DNA from: Citrus sinensis
Taxonomy: Eukaryota > Streptophyta > Magnoliopsida > Sapindales > Rutaceae
Reading direction: 5' to 3'
DNA: 64,000 bases
Assembly (NCBI RefSeq): GCF_022201045.2
Contig: NC_068558.1
Coordinates: 43,427,001 to 43,491,000, forward strand
The position numbers were made by a program, and so were the translations under genes. Below, piece after piece: positions 1-12,993 of the stretch. The notes under the pieces are model-generated. The model made no database searches. It had not been told where the DNA came from and worked only from the letters and a program-made list of their open reading frames with translations. The stretch's first letter is position 1. Every line of letters starts with the position of its first letter.

Positions 1-429
1 GCTCCAAAATGCGAACCTAATCGGCCTTTTGATTGCTAAAAGCCTAAAACTAAAAGATAAGACCACTGTTTTTATTTGATTGATTGAAATTTGAGTAGAG
101 GAGAAAAACAAGGTGGATGTACAAGGAGACAGGTGGGGTTAATGAAAGAGTTTATTTGGGCCGAATGGGCAGCTGATATCACTCGACACCATTAAAGTAA
201 AGTAAATAAATAAAATTAAACTAGAATAGCAACAAGCCAACAACAAGAGGTAGCTAATAGCCATACAAAAGTATCTTTCCAAGCGAAGGAGGAATGTTTT
301 GTGCGGGTAAAAAGTCCAAACTTGACGAGTATCTCCGCCCTCAGCTTTCTATAAGATGCTCTTCGTGCACATTTTTAACTTATTAACTAATGTCACACAT
401 ATACTCACATACCATTTCCAACTAGCTAG

Positions 430-468
<39 letters not shown>

Positions 469-524
469 TATATTGTAAATTTTTAATATCCTATTTTCTC
501 TCTAAATTTCCTGCTCTCTCTGAT
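1..524. other. Upstream region of the D27 gene
   Basis: No coding region is seen. The stretch is AT-rich and holds a (TA)n run at about 433-463, some 60-90 bases before the D27 start codon. The run could serve as the TATA region, but it is also a plain microsatellite. A pyrimidine-rich stretch (CTCTCT) follows at about 497-520, as is common in plant 5' leaders. Confidence 0.5.
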
Positions 525-3500
525 ATGGAAGCCAAACTACTTCCTCAAACTTACCGTACCCCCTTCATCAGCACGGTGCTGGTTCCGCGGAGGCACCGCG
601 TCCGTATTATTAAGCCGGAAACAAGTTGTGTCGTTGCTGTGCTCGCGAGGCCAGCGGAGACGAGAAATGCGAAGCCAAAACAGTTGGAAAGAAAAGCTGA
701 GGTTGTGCAGAAAACGGTTTATAATGATGGCTGGTTTGATCAAATTGCCATTAACCATTTGTCTCAAAGTGTCCAAGATGCTACAGGTTTATCTATCTAT
801 CTATCTATCTATCTATCATCAAATGATATTCATTGATTGTTTATGTTTGATTAATTAAAATTAAGATGTATTGATGACGGAAAAATTAAATGTATGAATC
901 ATATGTATGCAGGAATAAAAAACAACAAGGGTGGTTATGAGGGGATGGTGGAGGCAGCAAAGGCAGTTTTACGAAACTTCGATCAAGCCCAACAACGTGC
1001 AATTGTCATTCAAGCCCTTGAGAGAGCGTTTCCGAGGCCAATCCTCACCATGGCAAGTTCGTTTTCTTTCTTCTTGTTCCTGATGATCACTGAACATGCA
1101 TGACACCACACCATCGATCGCAAGAAAACATAATAAAATCTTCATACATAATTTTAGAGTTGAAAGTTAATAATAATAATAGCAACAAAGCATCGTAATA
1201 ACAATAATAATTCAGTAAATGAAACAACTGGCTTCTGAGCACGAACTGCGGTTGTTATTTTGTCGGCGTGCATGGGAAATGGGATCCGTTGCTGCACCGC
1301 ACAAGGGTCTCTTCCAAATGATTGAGTTTGATCACTTTGGGAATACCCCTCACATGTCCTTTAATTTTAAAGTACTCCCTCAACATACGGGGAGACTCAA
1401 AACTTTGACCTTACCAATAAGGTAAAGACTTGTCCACCAACACAACCATCAAAGAGTTGTCGGTAATTTTTTTTTTCTTTTAAACTTTTTAATATTTTGA
1501 TTTGTTATATTAAATTAATATTAATCGGATAGTATCGATGCTGTGGTGTCCAAGCCCAGGTACGAGCCGTGTTACCAGAATCTAAATTGGCAAGGGAATT
1601 TTTTGCCGTCTTCACCACAATATTTTTTGCTTGGCTGGTCGGACCGTGCGAGGTAAGATAGAGTAATACCACTGATGTGCATTCACATTGTCTTCTCAAC
1701 TATAATGCTGCTTGGTTCAGAGTTGGTTTGGCCATCAATAGAATCGGACTCAAAATCTTTGATCGGCCCAAACTAAATTCATTTATCAAATTGTATACAT
1801 TTGTGTGAATGTTGGTGTATATCAAATAATAAAAAGAAAAAGGGAAAAAAAAACCTTACATCAGTGGTATGCTATTAATAACCTTGCTCCCAACAAAATA
1901 CATGCATTAAATAAAATAAATCTTTAACTTTAATTAAAATGATAAATTACTCTTTTAATATTGAATGTTATTATTATTTTTGTAGAGATTGATTTAGAAA
2001 TATAAATGAGAAAAAATATATAAAAATTAAAGAATTATACTGGGGCGCGGCCAAGCTACGATGGTCAACACCTGGCCATATTATCAACTAAGCACAAAAG
2101 ACATTTTGCTTTTGCATGCCAGGAGGTTTTGTGCCACTATTTGGTAGTGTGGTGTTGTTGTTTAAAAGCCATAGTGACTATGTAATGTAAATTCTAATAT
2201 GCTTAATACATATGACTTTTAAAGTTCACAACTTTGACATGGTGGGTACAATATAAATTTTTCATCAAAAAGTGTGTAAAATCATCTTAACGTCTACACA
2301 ATAATTGCTAGTATTTATCAATCACTTGCATAGATCTCTAAGAATTATTAGCTCCTCTAAAGATCCTCACCCCCCCCCCCCCCTCCAAAAACCAAAAAAT
2401 AATAATAATAAAAAGAAGACAAAAATTATAAGACCTTCATCCTGGTCATTCCATATAGCTAATGTACATAAGGTTAATTTGTGCTAATATAATAGAACTT
2501 AGCACTAGGGTCAAGAAGTCGTTAAGAAATGCATAAATGAGAAAATAAAAATAAAAAGGCCAAAGTAACTGATAATATGATGGGGGGTAAGCCTTGCATC
2601 ATTATTATTATTATTGTTTTGAATTAGTAAATTGTATTCAAGAATCAATAATAACCAACAATACATGGGTATAATCAGCGATAAATACAAGGTCACATAG
2701 GACTCGAATACACCGCCTAAAATCTAATCAGGACAACATCTAACAACAAAGAAAACGAAATAAATAACCGTTGACTACAAATTTCTAATAACCGAAAGAA
2801 AAACGACTTTACACGTAGGGCTCGAGTACATCATTAATGCTTTGGCTTGTGTGATTAGATTATGATGATTAGGTTTCGATCACTAAAATGTAATGCGTGT
2901 GTCACAAGCACACATGGTTTCAATTTGTTTCAGTGAATTTGTAATGTGGATCTTACAGGAAGTATTTTATCATCTTTCTTTCTGCAAGGTGAGGGAATCA
3001 GAGGTTAATGGCAAGACAGAAAAGAATGTAGTCCACATAAAAAAGTGCAGGTAAGTGCATCTATTTAAATTCAACAAGCATATTAACCCAATAATAATAA
3101 TAATAATAATAAAGAGGACCCACAAAACCACCTCCATACACTTTTGTGCCTGAAACAATCTGGTCCAAAGATTTTTCTCCTCTGGACTTGAGTCTTCTAC
3201 ATTCCCATCATGACAACCATCATGATATTCATCATAATCATTCCTGAAAATCAAAATCATGATTAAAATTTTTGTCATTCTTAGATCATCCATGTAAGTT
3301 CATCGACATGTTTTCTTAAAATATTTTGCAGGTTTTTAGAGGAGAGTAATTGTGTAGGGATGTGCACCAATCTATGTAAGATGCCATCTCAAACCTTTAT
3401 CAAGGACTCCCTGGGAATGCCAGTCAATATGGTCCCTAGTAAGTACACTTGTCAACTAACTAAGTATATAAGCATGGTCGAAAAATGAAACGAACTCTTT

Positions 3501-4356
3501 TGGAAATAAGGAACAAACATGCCCATATTCTCCATTTTTCTAAAGCAAGAAAGAAATTTGTTGGAACAGAATGTCCATTGATAAGAGAAGTTCTACTCTG
3601 CATGCACTATAAATATATCAAATAGGGAAAGTTGTCATTTGATCAAACACAATGTGTTTTCTCTTAAAGCACGTCTATTATTCAAACCCAAATTAGTGAA
3701 CAGCTAAAGTGAATAGAATCATACTTCAAAGAGTACTGGTACCTGCACTAGAATGTGGAGGCTCTGTTCATCATGTCAATAAAGGGCCCATGTATAGCCA
3801 CTTAGGGTGCACAACTGCAAGCAGACCTAATCTCAGATGAGAATCCTAGCATATGAGTTCAGACAAGAAGAATTGTATATTTGAATCCATAAAAGTAACA
3901 CTGGAATTCCTGAGAATAAAGTATACTACATATCATATCATTAGTGCAATGTATTCCATCACGTTGTTGAAGTCATTGAATTCTTCTGTTTTCCATGAAG
4001 CCAATCATCTTTTAGAACCTTCCTCATGTAAAATACCATCACTAACATATTAATTCCTTTTATTAAAAGCATACAAGTTAAGTGATAGTTACATTCCCAC
4101 GTGCCAATCATTTGTCAAGAAGTATGGAGCCACTAATCAATTTTTCTACTGTAATTGAACAAGAAGCTATGATAAACTCAATATGAAGATTATTTATCAC
4201 TCACAGTTGATATAATTGCACTTTGCCTTCTGATGTGCAGATTTTGATGATATGAGCTGTGAGATGATATTTGGTCAAGAGCCTCTAGCATCATCTGATG
4301 ATCCAGCATTCAAGCAACCATGCTACAAATTATGTAATTATTCAACTACATCTTAA
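525..4356 (+). CDS. D27: Beta-carotene isomerase D27 (DWARF27), plastid
   Basis: Six exons give a 259-residue protein: 525-786, 913-1052, 1560-1652, 2989-3050, 3332-3438 and 4241-4356. In the family, D27 is an iron-dependent plastid enzyme that isomerises all-trans to 9-cis-beta-carotene, the first step of strigolactone synthesis. The first ~45 residues are rich in Arg, Ser and Thr and low in acids, as in a transit peptide. Family stretches visible are [19 protein letters not shown] in exon 1, [21 protein letters not shown] in part in exon 3, and the Cys-rich tail [16 protein letters not shown] and [14 protein letters not shown] in exons 5-6. Length matches the usual ~260. All reading phases close. 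Intron 2 starts with GC rather than GT (GCAAGT). Assignment is firm from whole-length family similarity; no enzyme evidence is visible. Confidence 0.93.
788..819 (+). repeat. (ATCT)n microsatellite at the D27 intron 1 donor
   Basis: About seven ATCT units start two bases after the first splice donor of D27. The intron is only 126 bases, so length changes here would alter a large part of it. Confidence 0.85.
1053..1559 (+). other. GC-AG intron 2 of D27
   Basis: Exon 2 ends at ATG (1050-1052) and the intron begins GCAAGT, the classic GC-type donor. It ends CCCAG at 1559, after which GTACGAGCC continues in frame. The nearby GT at 1057 would leave a phase that does not fit exon 3, so the GC donor is required by the family protein. 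Confidence 0.8.
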
Positions 4357-4367
4357 TATTTATCCCT

Positions 4368-6088
4368 TTATAACCACACTACAGCTACATGTTGGGTCAC
4401 TTCACCTGAACGGCCGATAAGCCAGGGGTAGACTGAAACAGGCAGCTTATAACCTTCTGAGGGTATATCATCCTGACTTGCATTATTTTTGTAATTGTGC
4501 AGGTAAAGAAAGCCGAAGGCATACCCTGAAGTGCTCGACTTGATACAAAATACGGAAGTTGGACACTTTTGATTATTCAATCGTGACAAGTAATACTCAT
4601 ACATATGTCCTTCTGGTAGATGCGCAATACTCGTCATAGAACCGCGATCTGGAAATTCATAGAAGTGCTTTTCCATTTTCCTCAATATCAGGCATCTGTA
4701 AATGAGATTGAGACTCTGAATTTCAGGACAATCAGTTAAGAACATTACAATACATATTTTATTATTTTAAGGAAAAAGGAAAAGAAAACAAGAACCTGAG
4801 CCAGTAATGGGCAAAACAATAACTTATATTTAGGAAAAATAATTGTGATTCCCGGCTACAAAATTCAGTTTCCTTGAAGAATTTTTCAATGTGCATTAAA
4901 ATTTAAAGACACTAAACAGGAAGTTGCAATAGATATTAACATAGGTTGCTTGTCTTCTCTTCAAAAATAGAAAAACTGACCATTATTTGAAAAATAGTTG
5001 AACAGTCTTTTTTTTTTATTTTTTGGCAAGAGAACTGCCCTTATTTTTCACATCTGATTTCAACTGTGAAGTTGGGATATAAAAATGATCTTCCTAGGTT
5101 TAAATAAAATTAATGATGTAAGCATAGTAATCATGGATGCACGTTCAGCTCAAACACGCATTCAAGGGAATATGGAATCAAATCAATCGTAATGTCAGCT
5201 AGTACGCTTGAGGTTCGACTACAACATATAAACATACAACGCACAACTGTATGATGATTACTTGGCATTGGGTTTATGTTAGTGACCTTGTTGCAAATTG
5301 AACAAGTCAATGAAACATAAACTAAGGGGTTACCAAAGGAGGCAATCATCCAAATGAAGAGAACCGTAGAAAATGAAAGAATCTGGTTACTGTATTAAAA
5401 TGGATCGTTTAGTGATGAGTTCTTAAAGCATAGAGGCCGATACTCTAGAGGCTTCTTTGCCATATTTAATAAGTCGTACATACACTAATTGCAGACGCAA
5501 ATGCTTAGAATCTTGACCGAGGCTTTAATGTAGGGTTTGAGGTGAGCAAGGTGGGCCAAGAATGTCCACCACCTATTGTTTTGAGTGCGGAAAAATCACT
5601 AAGCTATGATTTCTCATGCTGTCTTGTCTCATTAAGAGAGTGATCTGACCCACTTTCGCCCGTTAAAAAAATTATCTGAAAGTGGGTAACCCAGCAATCT
5701 TGATAATAACATTTTGAAGGCTTTTGGTTGTTCATATTGTGTGAGACAAACACAGCAAGTGGACGGACAAGGTGTATTTGGGGTTCATCCTAAGACAGCG
5801 TTTGGATCTCTACATCCACCAACATTATGACCAAACCAACAAGATGATCATTAATTCCAAAAAAAAAAAAAAAACTGATTAATAATTGAGAATTATTCCT
5901 GAAGAGATAGTCAAATTAAATCACAACTCAACTGATCACACATTTAAATAGAATATAAATAAATTAATTAATAATGCTTGATCCTGAAGTAGTCAAGTAG
6001 AGATAAATCATTGTCTTAATGGAGCAGAGAACATGTACAAACTCACAGAGAAAATAGTGGAAATATAGAGACACCTGATAATCAGCAT
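4368..6088 (-). CDS. Possible two-exon small gene, unknown product
   Basis: Read on the minus strand, an ATG at 6086-6088 leads to a donor CAG|GTGTCT with exon 1 ending at 6075. An acceptor TTTACAG fits an exon 2 at 4695-4368 that stays open to a TAG stop. The joined frame would give 113 residues, beginning MLIIRCLILRKMEKHFYEF and ending in a hydrophobic VAVVWL. I do not recognise the product. The reading frame through exon 2 is 108 codons and contains no low-complexity sequence, which is unusual for this AT-rich region. It ends 12 bases from the D27 stop in convergent orientation, so it may instead be antisense or untranslated RNA. Only a splice-consistent frame supports it. Confidence 0.22.
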
Positions 6089-9000
6089 TGCAGCTTCACA
6101 AGCTCCACGATTAACAAGCTGGCTTCTTCGGCTGAACTGAGAAACCGTGGTATTGAAATTTTACGAGCCCTGTATCCGTTCTTTGTTAAGATATTTTATT
6201 CTGTAGAGGGGAGTTCTGCTTCTGCAGGGCCGATCTCAAGTGACGAAAGTGGGACTTGGGGCAGTTTTATTATGTTAGCAGAAATGGGCTTTGGATTACA
6301 TAAGGCCCAAAAGGCTCTGAACATATGCGAGCTGGCCGCAGCATTCTTAATCACATAGCGCTCTGAACCCTCAAAGGTTTCTCACCAGCCCCCATTGTTT
6401 CATTAACCCCATTTATTTTTTAAATTATCCTTATTAAAAGACAAAAATTTAACTAAAAAAAAAAATTAAAAACCCTAGTTACGCCTTCCACTACTATTGT
6501 CACCACCTCAAGCCACCCTTCTTTATCATTCATTCCAATTTCAACTGTTTTATTGTTAGCCTATTTTTATTATTTTTCATTTATTTCAATTAATTTATAA
6601 TTTATTGATCCGCATACTGAAATTATTCTTTACCTCTTTTTATTTGATATTACTTTTAATTTTTTTATACTATCATAATAATCTCATTAAAATCAAATCA
6701 AACAAATGAGGGGTTTTGTGGTTTTGTTCTGCAGCTATTGTAGAATTTGCTATTAATGTCAAATCGGCGACTAAGGGCTTGCAGTGCAGTGGTGAATGTC
6801 AATATGTGATGGTGGAAGGTGGGCGGGGTTTTTGAAATTGCACTTATTTTTAATTATTTAACAGTAGCAATTACAAAAATAAGTGAAATTAATAAAAAAA
6901 GAATATGAATTGATAAGATAAATTCAGAGAATCAAATATTGGTACTATTCTTGATCTGGACTCACTCAGCTTGTAAACCATCTAAAAGGCCTTCAGGTGG
7001 GACAATAATAATTTCTTGATAACTGTCTGTCTGGGATTGCATTTAGCCATAAGCTTCTAACTTATTTAGGTACCCAATAATAATGTATCAAAAGAAGACA
7101 AAAACTACTCACTTCAAATATATTATGTATATATGTGTGTCATTAAAAAGAAAACAATAGGCATAGACTTCGGCCCCCAAACTACATGATCATGTTACTC
7201 GACCTGGTAGACAAATGTATGTACTTAAAACCCAATTGAATTTGAGCTCCAAACTATTACGTCGTGGCCAATAATGGAGTTGCTTTTGCCAAGGGGCAAG
7301 GACCCAGAGCCCAGAGAGAGGAGACAGCGACACAGATGGCATTGACAATCAAACGCGACAATGTTCGGAGAAGATTTAAATAAGTTCTCCATTTAAAATA
7401 TGGCCATAGTTGATCAGTAACATCATGTTCCGCATATTCATGTCTTTTCAATAATATTTAGAGCACACGTACTACAGATGACATGAAATTATCAAATTAT
7501 TTTCCAAGTGACATAGTTTAACGGCAGATTCGAACGATTTTGCTAATCTGAAAATGAGCAATTAAATGTTTTAAAAAGGTAAAAAACGCAACTCTTAATT
7601 GTCAGAAAAGTCCATAGCAATGGCCTGTGGCCATGCCAGTGCTCCATCTACATCTCTTGGTAGATGCTAAAATAAGCTTGTGCCCTTTTTGGGATGGAAT
7701 TTAGATCTAGTGTTGAGCTGATTTTTGCTCAACTTTTCATAATCTTCTGTCATATGTATATGTATAATAATATACGGTTAAGATTCAATTAGTTATATAT
7801 ATTCTTATCCAATAAATATCAATTACATATTGTTTCAAAGGTTAGTAAAAAGTTCATCACAATATTGAATCTAAATCTTTTTGTATGACAGGAACCCCTT
7901 TTCTTTTTCTCTTCTTATTTAACAAATTCTTTTTTCAGCTTCCTTGCCTTTAAGAATTTCTAGTTTTCTACTGACGGAGGGAGCAAGCAAAGGAGTGGTC
8001 AAAAGGGGGCAGCATCACTCCTCACATTGTTAGGTGGCCATACCATATACATCAACTGTTGCCAGAGGGTGAACAATTAGGCCTGAAAAAAAAAAAAGTG
8101 GCAAATGGGACCAACCATGTGGGCATATGGGCCACAACTCGGAAGCCCAATGATACAAAAAAAAGCGATATTAAAGTGGTTTTTGTAGGCCCACTTCTGA
8201 AGAAGGAACTATGCTGAGGTTAGCTCTTATCTTTTCAGAAACACCAACAATAATTCAACCATTTTGTTCTTTTGAATCATGCATCCATCGCAAGGCATGA
8301 CAAAAGCTTGCCATATAACATGATAAAAAGCTCAATAGGAAGAACCCACTGGCTTCATGCCAAATTATTGAGGAAGAAATGATAGTTCTTATTCATCATG
8401 CATTCAGATAATTTGTATATTAACCATCTGATCCACAAACCGCCTGGACCCAACTGGGTTTGATATGGAATCAACCCTCTACAATCAAATGGTCAAAAAA
8501 TGTGCATAACATGATTGATGTTCAATAGAGACGAGCTTGTTAGAATCCTAGAGAAAAATCGAAATCACAGATAAAACGTAAAATTTCTCCAAAAGAAGAA
8601 TCCTGGGCACATGGTCCGATACAGGACTCATGTTATACACTGGAGATTGAATCGACACTTGTACTGGTTGCCATAACTTCACTGATGGCATGTGCGAGTT
8701 CTGAAGGGCAGAATCATATTAAGCTCGAATGGATCGGTTAGTTTGATTTCATTTATATTTGTTAGGTGGTGAAGGAGTGATCCGAAGTTATGAACTACAT
8801 TGTTTAGAGTCCTTTCAAACAGTTGCTTTTGGCGGAAAAGAAATAATAAAGGATGAATGGACCACCTTTGGCCCTCAGTTCTGACTATGAAAAAGCTTAT
8901 CATTCTTAAATGAACATTCTGCTTATTTAACACGCCTTGAGACCCTGGCATCTAAAGGTCAATGACGAACTAAAATCACTTAATGATGACCAACCACCAC

Positions 9001-9475
9001 AAGGTGGCAAGATTATTAATACCCTAATAGCTATAATTATCAACTCATAATTGCAGTTCAATGGAATAATTTACTTCACTTAGAGACGAAGCTAATGCAC
9101 TTTCCCTTTGCTTGAACGCTAAAAACAATGTCAATTTTTGCATTCATTTTGAATATTAAATTGCTAAGCGTGGTTGCCAAATGCTTGAAAGCTCACGCAC
9201 CCACTTGACAGCATTTCAATTCCGGACTCGAACTATATCGCACCTTTTTACAACTTCGAAAAGTAATCGTTTGATATGATGCCTGGATTTCAGGTTAATC
9301 AAATATCAAACATTTCCCAAATTTGTTAAACCGAAAAAAGGATGTCAAGCTTTAATTAATTTTTAAAAAAATAAAAAGAAAAGAAAGCTAATAAAACAAA
9401 AAGCAACGAGCCAATACCAAGCTAGTGAAATTAATTTAAAAGCTTCTAATTGGCCCTCAGCCCCTCACTTCCAGT
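6089..9475. other. Intergenic region between D27 and the LONGIFOLIA-like gene
   Basis: No gene can be supported. Open frames are short, AT-rich and without family resemblance. The DNA holds A and T runs and no recognisable transposon ends. The part nearest 9476 is the 3' flank of the minus-strand LONGIFOLIA-like gene. Confidence 0.5.
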
Positions 9476-12400
9476 TCAGAATATCAACTTCCTACGAGGC
9501 AGCGCCGCTACTGGATTACGTTTCCCGGAAAAGGCAGCGAGATCACGGATGGTTTCCCCGATCAAATCTTTAAATATGAGCCGTTCTATGTCAAGCACTG
9601 CCTCGGACATCTCAATCGGGCAATCCCCGTTAATGGCATCCCCCGCTAAGTCCTTTTTTAGCACACCACATATGACATTAAACAAGTCATCAGATGAGTC
9701 CCTCTCCCGGATTTTCTGAAATTCCAACCAAATTTGTTGCAGTGAAGCCTGCCCAGAATTGGAATTTGCATAAGAAACGACTTTCCATGGTGGCAATTGC
9801 CTCCTGCGAATCAGAATTTCATTGATAGTATCAAATATAAGCTTTCTCTGCAGTCTTGAGACCTTGGAGGTATCCTTTCCCTTGAGATATTGTTGCTTCT
9901 CTAGCAATAAAAACATATCTGAATCTTCCGGTAGGAAATTTGATGCCCGGAGAATATCCGAAATGTAGGTGAAATCAGAGTCATCATCCTCCGATTTTGA
10001 TTCCACAGATGAAATCCCTAGGCTCCAGATATCATCTTCCAATTCGTTTTGCTGGTCTGTTATTTACACCAGGTAAAATGCACAAGAGTCAGATACGTAG
10101 CTGCTAACATAGCAAACAACAGTAGAAAATGTCAAAAGACTCAAAACCTATAGTAGAGCCCACACCATTGATCGAACGCCAAACAATTTTCATTCAATAT
10201 GAGTAACATACTGACATAACAAAAGCTTAAAGATGCTGACAGTGACAAAGAAAGGAAATTGAAGATGCCTCTGATTGGTTACCAACGTGGGCCACTCCAT
10301 AACAAAACCAAAGGCAGCAGCATAAAAATGCATAGCTATCGATGGCATCCCAATGGACACCTGTCAGTAAGGTTCAGCGAACATATTCCATTTCAAGATT
10401 CAACCAGGCTAAGCTAACCACTGGGATTTGATTTTACCCAGATCAGGTAATTTTGCAGAAAAAGAGGTTCCAGTCACTGCCCTTTTTTAAGTACCATCAT
10501 CAATCACAGTTGTAGTTCACGCATTTAATTTTTCACTCCAAAATCCAGCTTCGTCGTTCTCGTCAATGAATCCGACGATCGGCATCAGTGGGTACCCTTG
10601 ATAATCAATCCCACGTGATTGCTCGTGCCACATAAATAATTTAGATTTCCCACTACATCATACAGTCATGGTGTTCACTGTTACCTCTCTAAAACTTAGC
10701 TCAGCCTTTTTCTGTACCCGAACCAGGTAATCAACAATTTAATGTTAATTAAACAAATCGCACTACATTAAAACCTAATTAATTTCATTTTCTACCCAAA
10801 ACCAGGAGAGAGAGGACAGGGACAAATATCTACTACTATTGAACGTACAGCATTGACTTAAACGGGCCTAGCAGTAGTAGCATACAATCAAAGACGTCAC
10901 GATAGTCAAATGCAAATCCAGAAAGCCAAGCCATCAATGTCGAACTGTGCACAAATTAAACGGAATGGCAGGGAAAAAAAAATGAAAGAGTCTCGCACCT
11001 TTGAAATCAATGCTCCGTTTCATAACAGGAGAAGGAGACGACTCGTCCTTGTAAAACGATGAGTCAAGCACCGATACCGGACTCGGTTGCAACTCGCTCG
11101 CAGTTATTTCCGCTATACTGTGTAGCAGCTTATCACATCTCTCCAATAAGCTCCTCCCTTCCTTGTACTCCTCCACTTTTGATCTCTACATTACAATTTA
11201 GAAATTTAATTAATACTTGTTATTAAAACGGAAATAAAATAAACTTTTTTTTCTTTATTTTTTGGAAATACTATCAATTAGCAGCTTACCTCAGTATCAG
11301 TTTGAGAAGAGGTGCAGCTTATACTACATTCAGAAATCGTGGATACTTCATCCTCCGCTGGGGTGAGTAACTTATCGTCCTTGTGACAAATCTCAGCCAT
11401 TGGTTTGGCCAATCTCGGAGAACGGTTTGTCGTCTGATCTGATCCAATCCTTTTCACTTTACTCCTTGGAGATACTCTGCTCTGCTCCATAACCGTGGAC
11501 TCATTATTCACTTTCCTCTGCGTATCGATACTCAACGGTCTTCTCCTGCTTGGACTTCTAATGCTGGTCTCGCTTCTGGTCGGCGAAATCGAGTTTCGTC
11601 CTCGGATAGGACTGCTGTGGTTCCGTACATTCCGGTCAATCTCCGGTCTGTCACGTCTCGGGCTCACCCCTGGCGACATCTCACCGGAGAAATTCAAGCT
11701 CCAACGAGTTCCTGCCCTTCGAAAACTTGAAGGAGATGACGAGTCGTTGCCGGCTATTCCTTGCCGATTAATTGCCCCCGGCTTCATAACGACGATTGGA
11801 GATTCATCATAGGCGAAGTTTCTTAGACTTGAAGCCTGGCTTGAGGGTTTCTTCGGATGTAAAAGGCCTTTCAGTTGCAAAGCTTCAAGGATTTGCTTAA
11901 GAGTTTCGAGATCCTTAGAAGGCTCGTCGATTCCTCGCATTTTAAGCCTCTTCTCAATCTCTCCGTATATGGAAACGCTCTGTTTCGGCTCGGGAAAAAA
12001 ATCGGCCGAGTCGAAGAAGCTCTTCTTTTGCAGTTGAACTATTCCTCTTTGGGGTGCTTTAGCTGACTCGCTTCTCACACTTCGTACATTGAGCTGCTTT
12101 GGATCTACACGTCGCCCATTCACCATTCGTTCTTCGGTACCTGCATTGTTTTGATTTTGCCTCGCATTCATCTGCGAATACGACGGCTGCGATTGTTTTA
12201 ACTGAAAGTTAATCCCGTCGATGAAACGATACTGATCTTTGGAGACTCTAGACTCGGAAGCGGATCTTCGTAGCTCCGCTTTCTTAGCTGGTTCAGGATC
12301 CGAGTTAGGCAACGATTCAAGTCCCATGAGCCTCGCGATGACGCTCGTTGAACGTCGCTGCTTTTCTAACTCTTCTCCCGCTGATGCTTCTTCGGTGTTT

Positions 12401-12993
12401 TCACAACGGTTTGCCGATAAAATCGCGGCGTTAGTGCGGATCTCCCTGGGTTTGAGGCTTCCCTTGGCGTCAACAACGGCTCTGCTGTCTAGAGAAAGCC
12501 TGGGAGCTTCTTTGCAAAACTTCCACGACGATCTTGTACCTTCCTTGAATTCGAAAACCGGGAGAGGAGGCGCCACCTTGCTGTCAGTCTTCAACGAAGT
12601 TGCAGGCTCCTGCGCCGGAGACGGAGACGGAGACGGAGGCCGAAGCTCCGTCACTGGAGATTGCTTGAAGCGGTCCGGGGACGGTGTGGATTTCCCTTGC
12701 TGCTGCTCTCTCGAAATAGTAGAGGACTCAATACTCTTCTCCGATTCAAAGGTAGAATCAGCAGCCTGAATTTAGTTTCAAAACAGTGAAATAAGCAGCC
12801 AAACAGAGCACAAATACAGAAAAAGACATAATGATAAACTGACCAGAGAGGGAGGGAGGCGTTTGGTGGAGCTAAGGCGTTTGCCGGTGAGAATATGATG
12901 GCGGTCAAAGATCTGGAGGAAACCAGCCATGCAACCCATTTGCTTCTCAATCTGTTTCTCTAGATTCTGCTCATGTACTATTCCGGTCGTCAT
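9476..12993 (-). CDS. LONGIFOLIA / TON1-recruiting-motif (TRM) family protein
   Basis: Four minus-strand exons encode 797 residues: 12993-12844, 12765-11290, 11185-10999 and 10056-9476. LONGIFOLIA/TRM1-5 proteins bind cortical microtubules, recruit the TON1-TRM-PP2A complex and promote cell elongation along organ length. Visible family motifs are MGCMAGFLQIFDRHH near residues 19-33, PRLSLDSR in exon 2, RSTSVIARLMGLESL near 188-202, and IYGEIEKRLKMRGIDEPSKD in the middle third. Next comes ELEDDIWSLGISS at the start of the last exon. The C-terminal DUF4378-like region ends in PRRKLIF, the short tail that in TRM proteins contacts TON1. The centre is rich in Ser, Pro and Arg and probably disordered. 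Phases at all three introns are consistent. Which TRM number it equals cannot be told without an alignment. Confidence 0.9.

Noticed and set aside
1219..1425. 68-codon plus-strand frame inside D27 intron 2
   Set aside because: It lies between two exons fixed by family sequence, has no family resemblance, and its use would break the D27 frame.
11495..12769. Long plus-strand frames opposite the LONGIFOLIA-like exon 2
   Set aside because: They are shadows of the minus-strand coding exon; the minus frame carries all family motifs.
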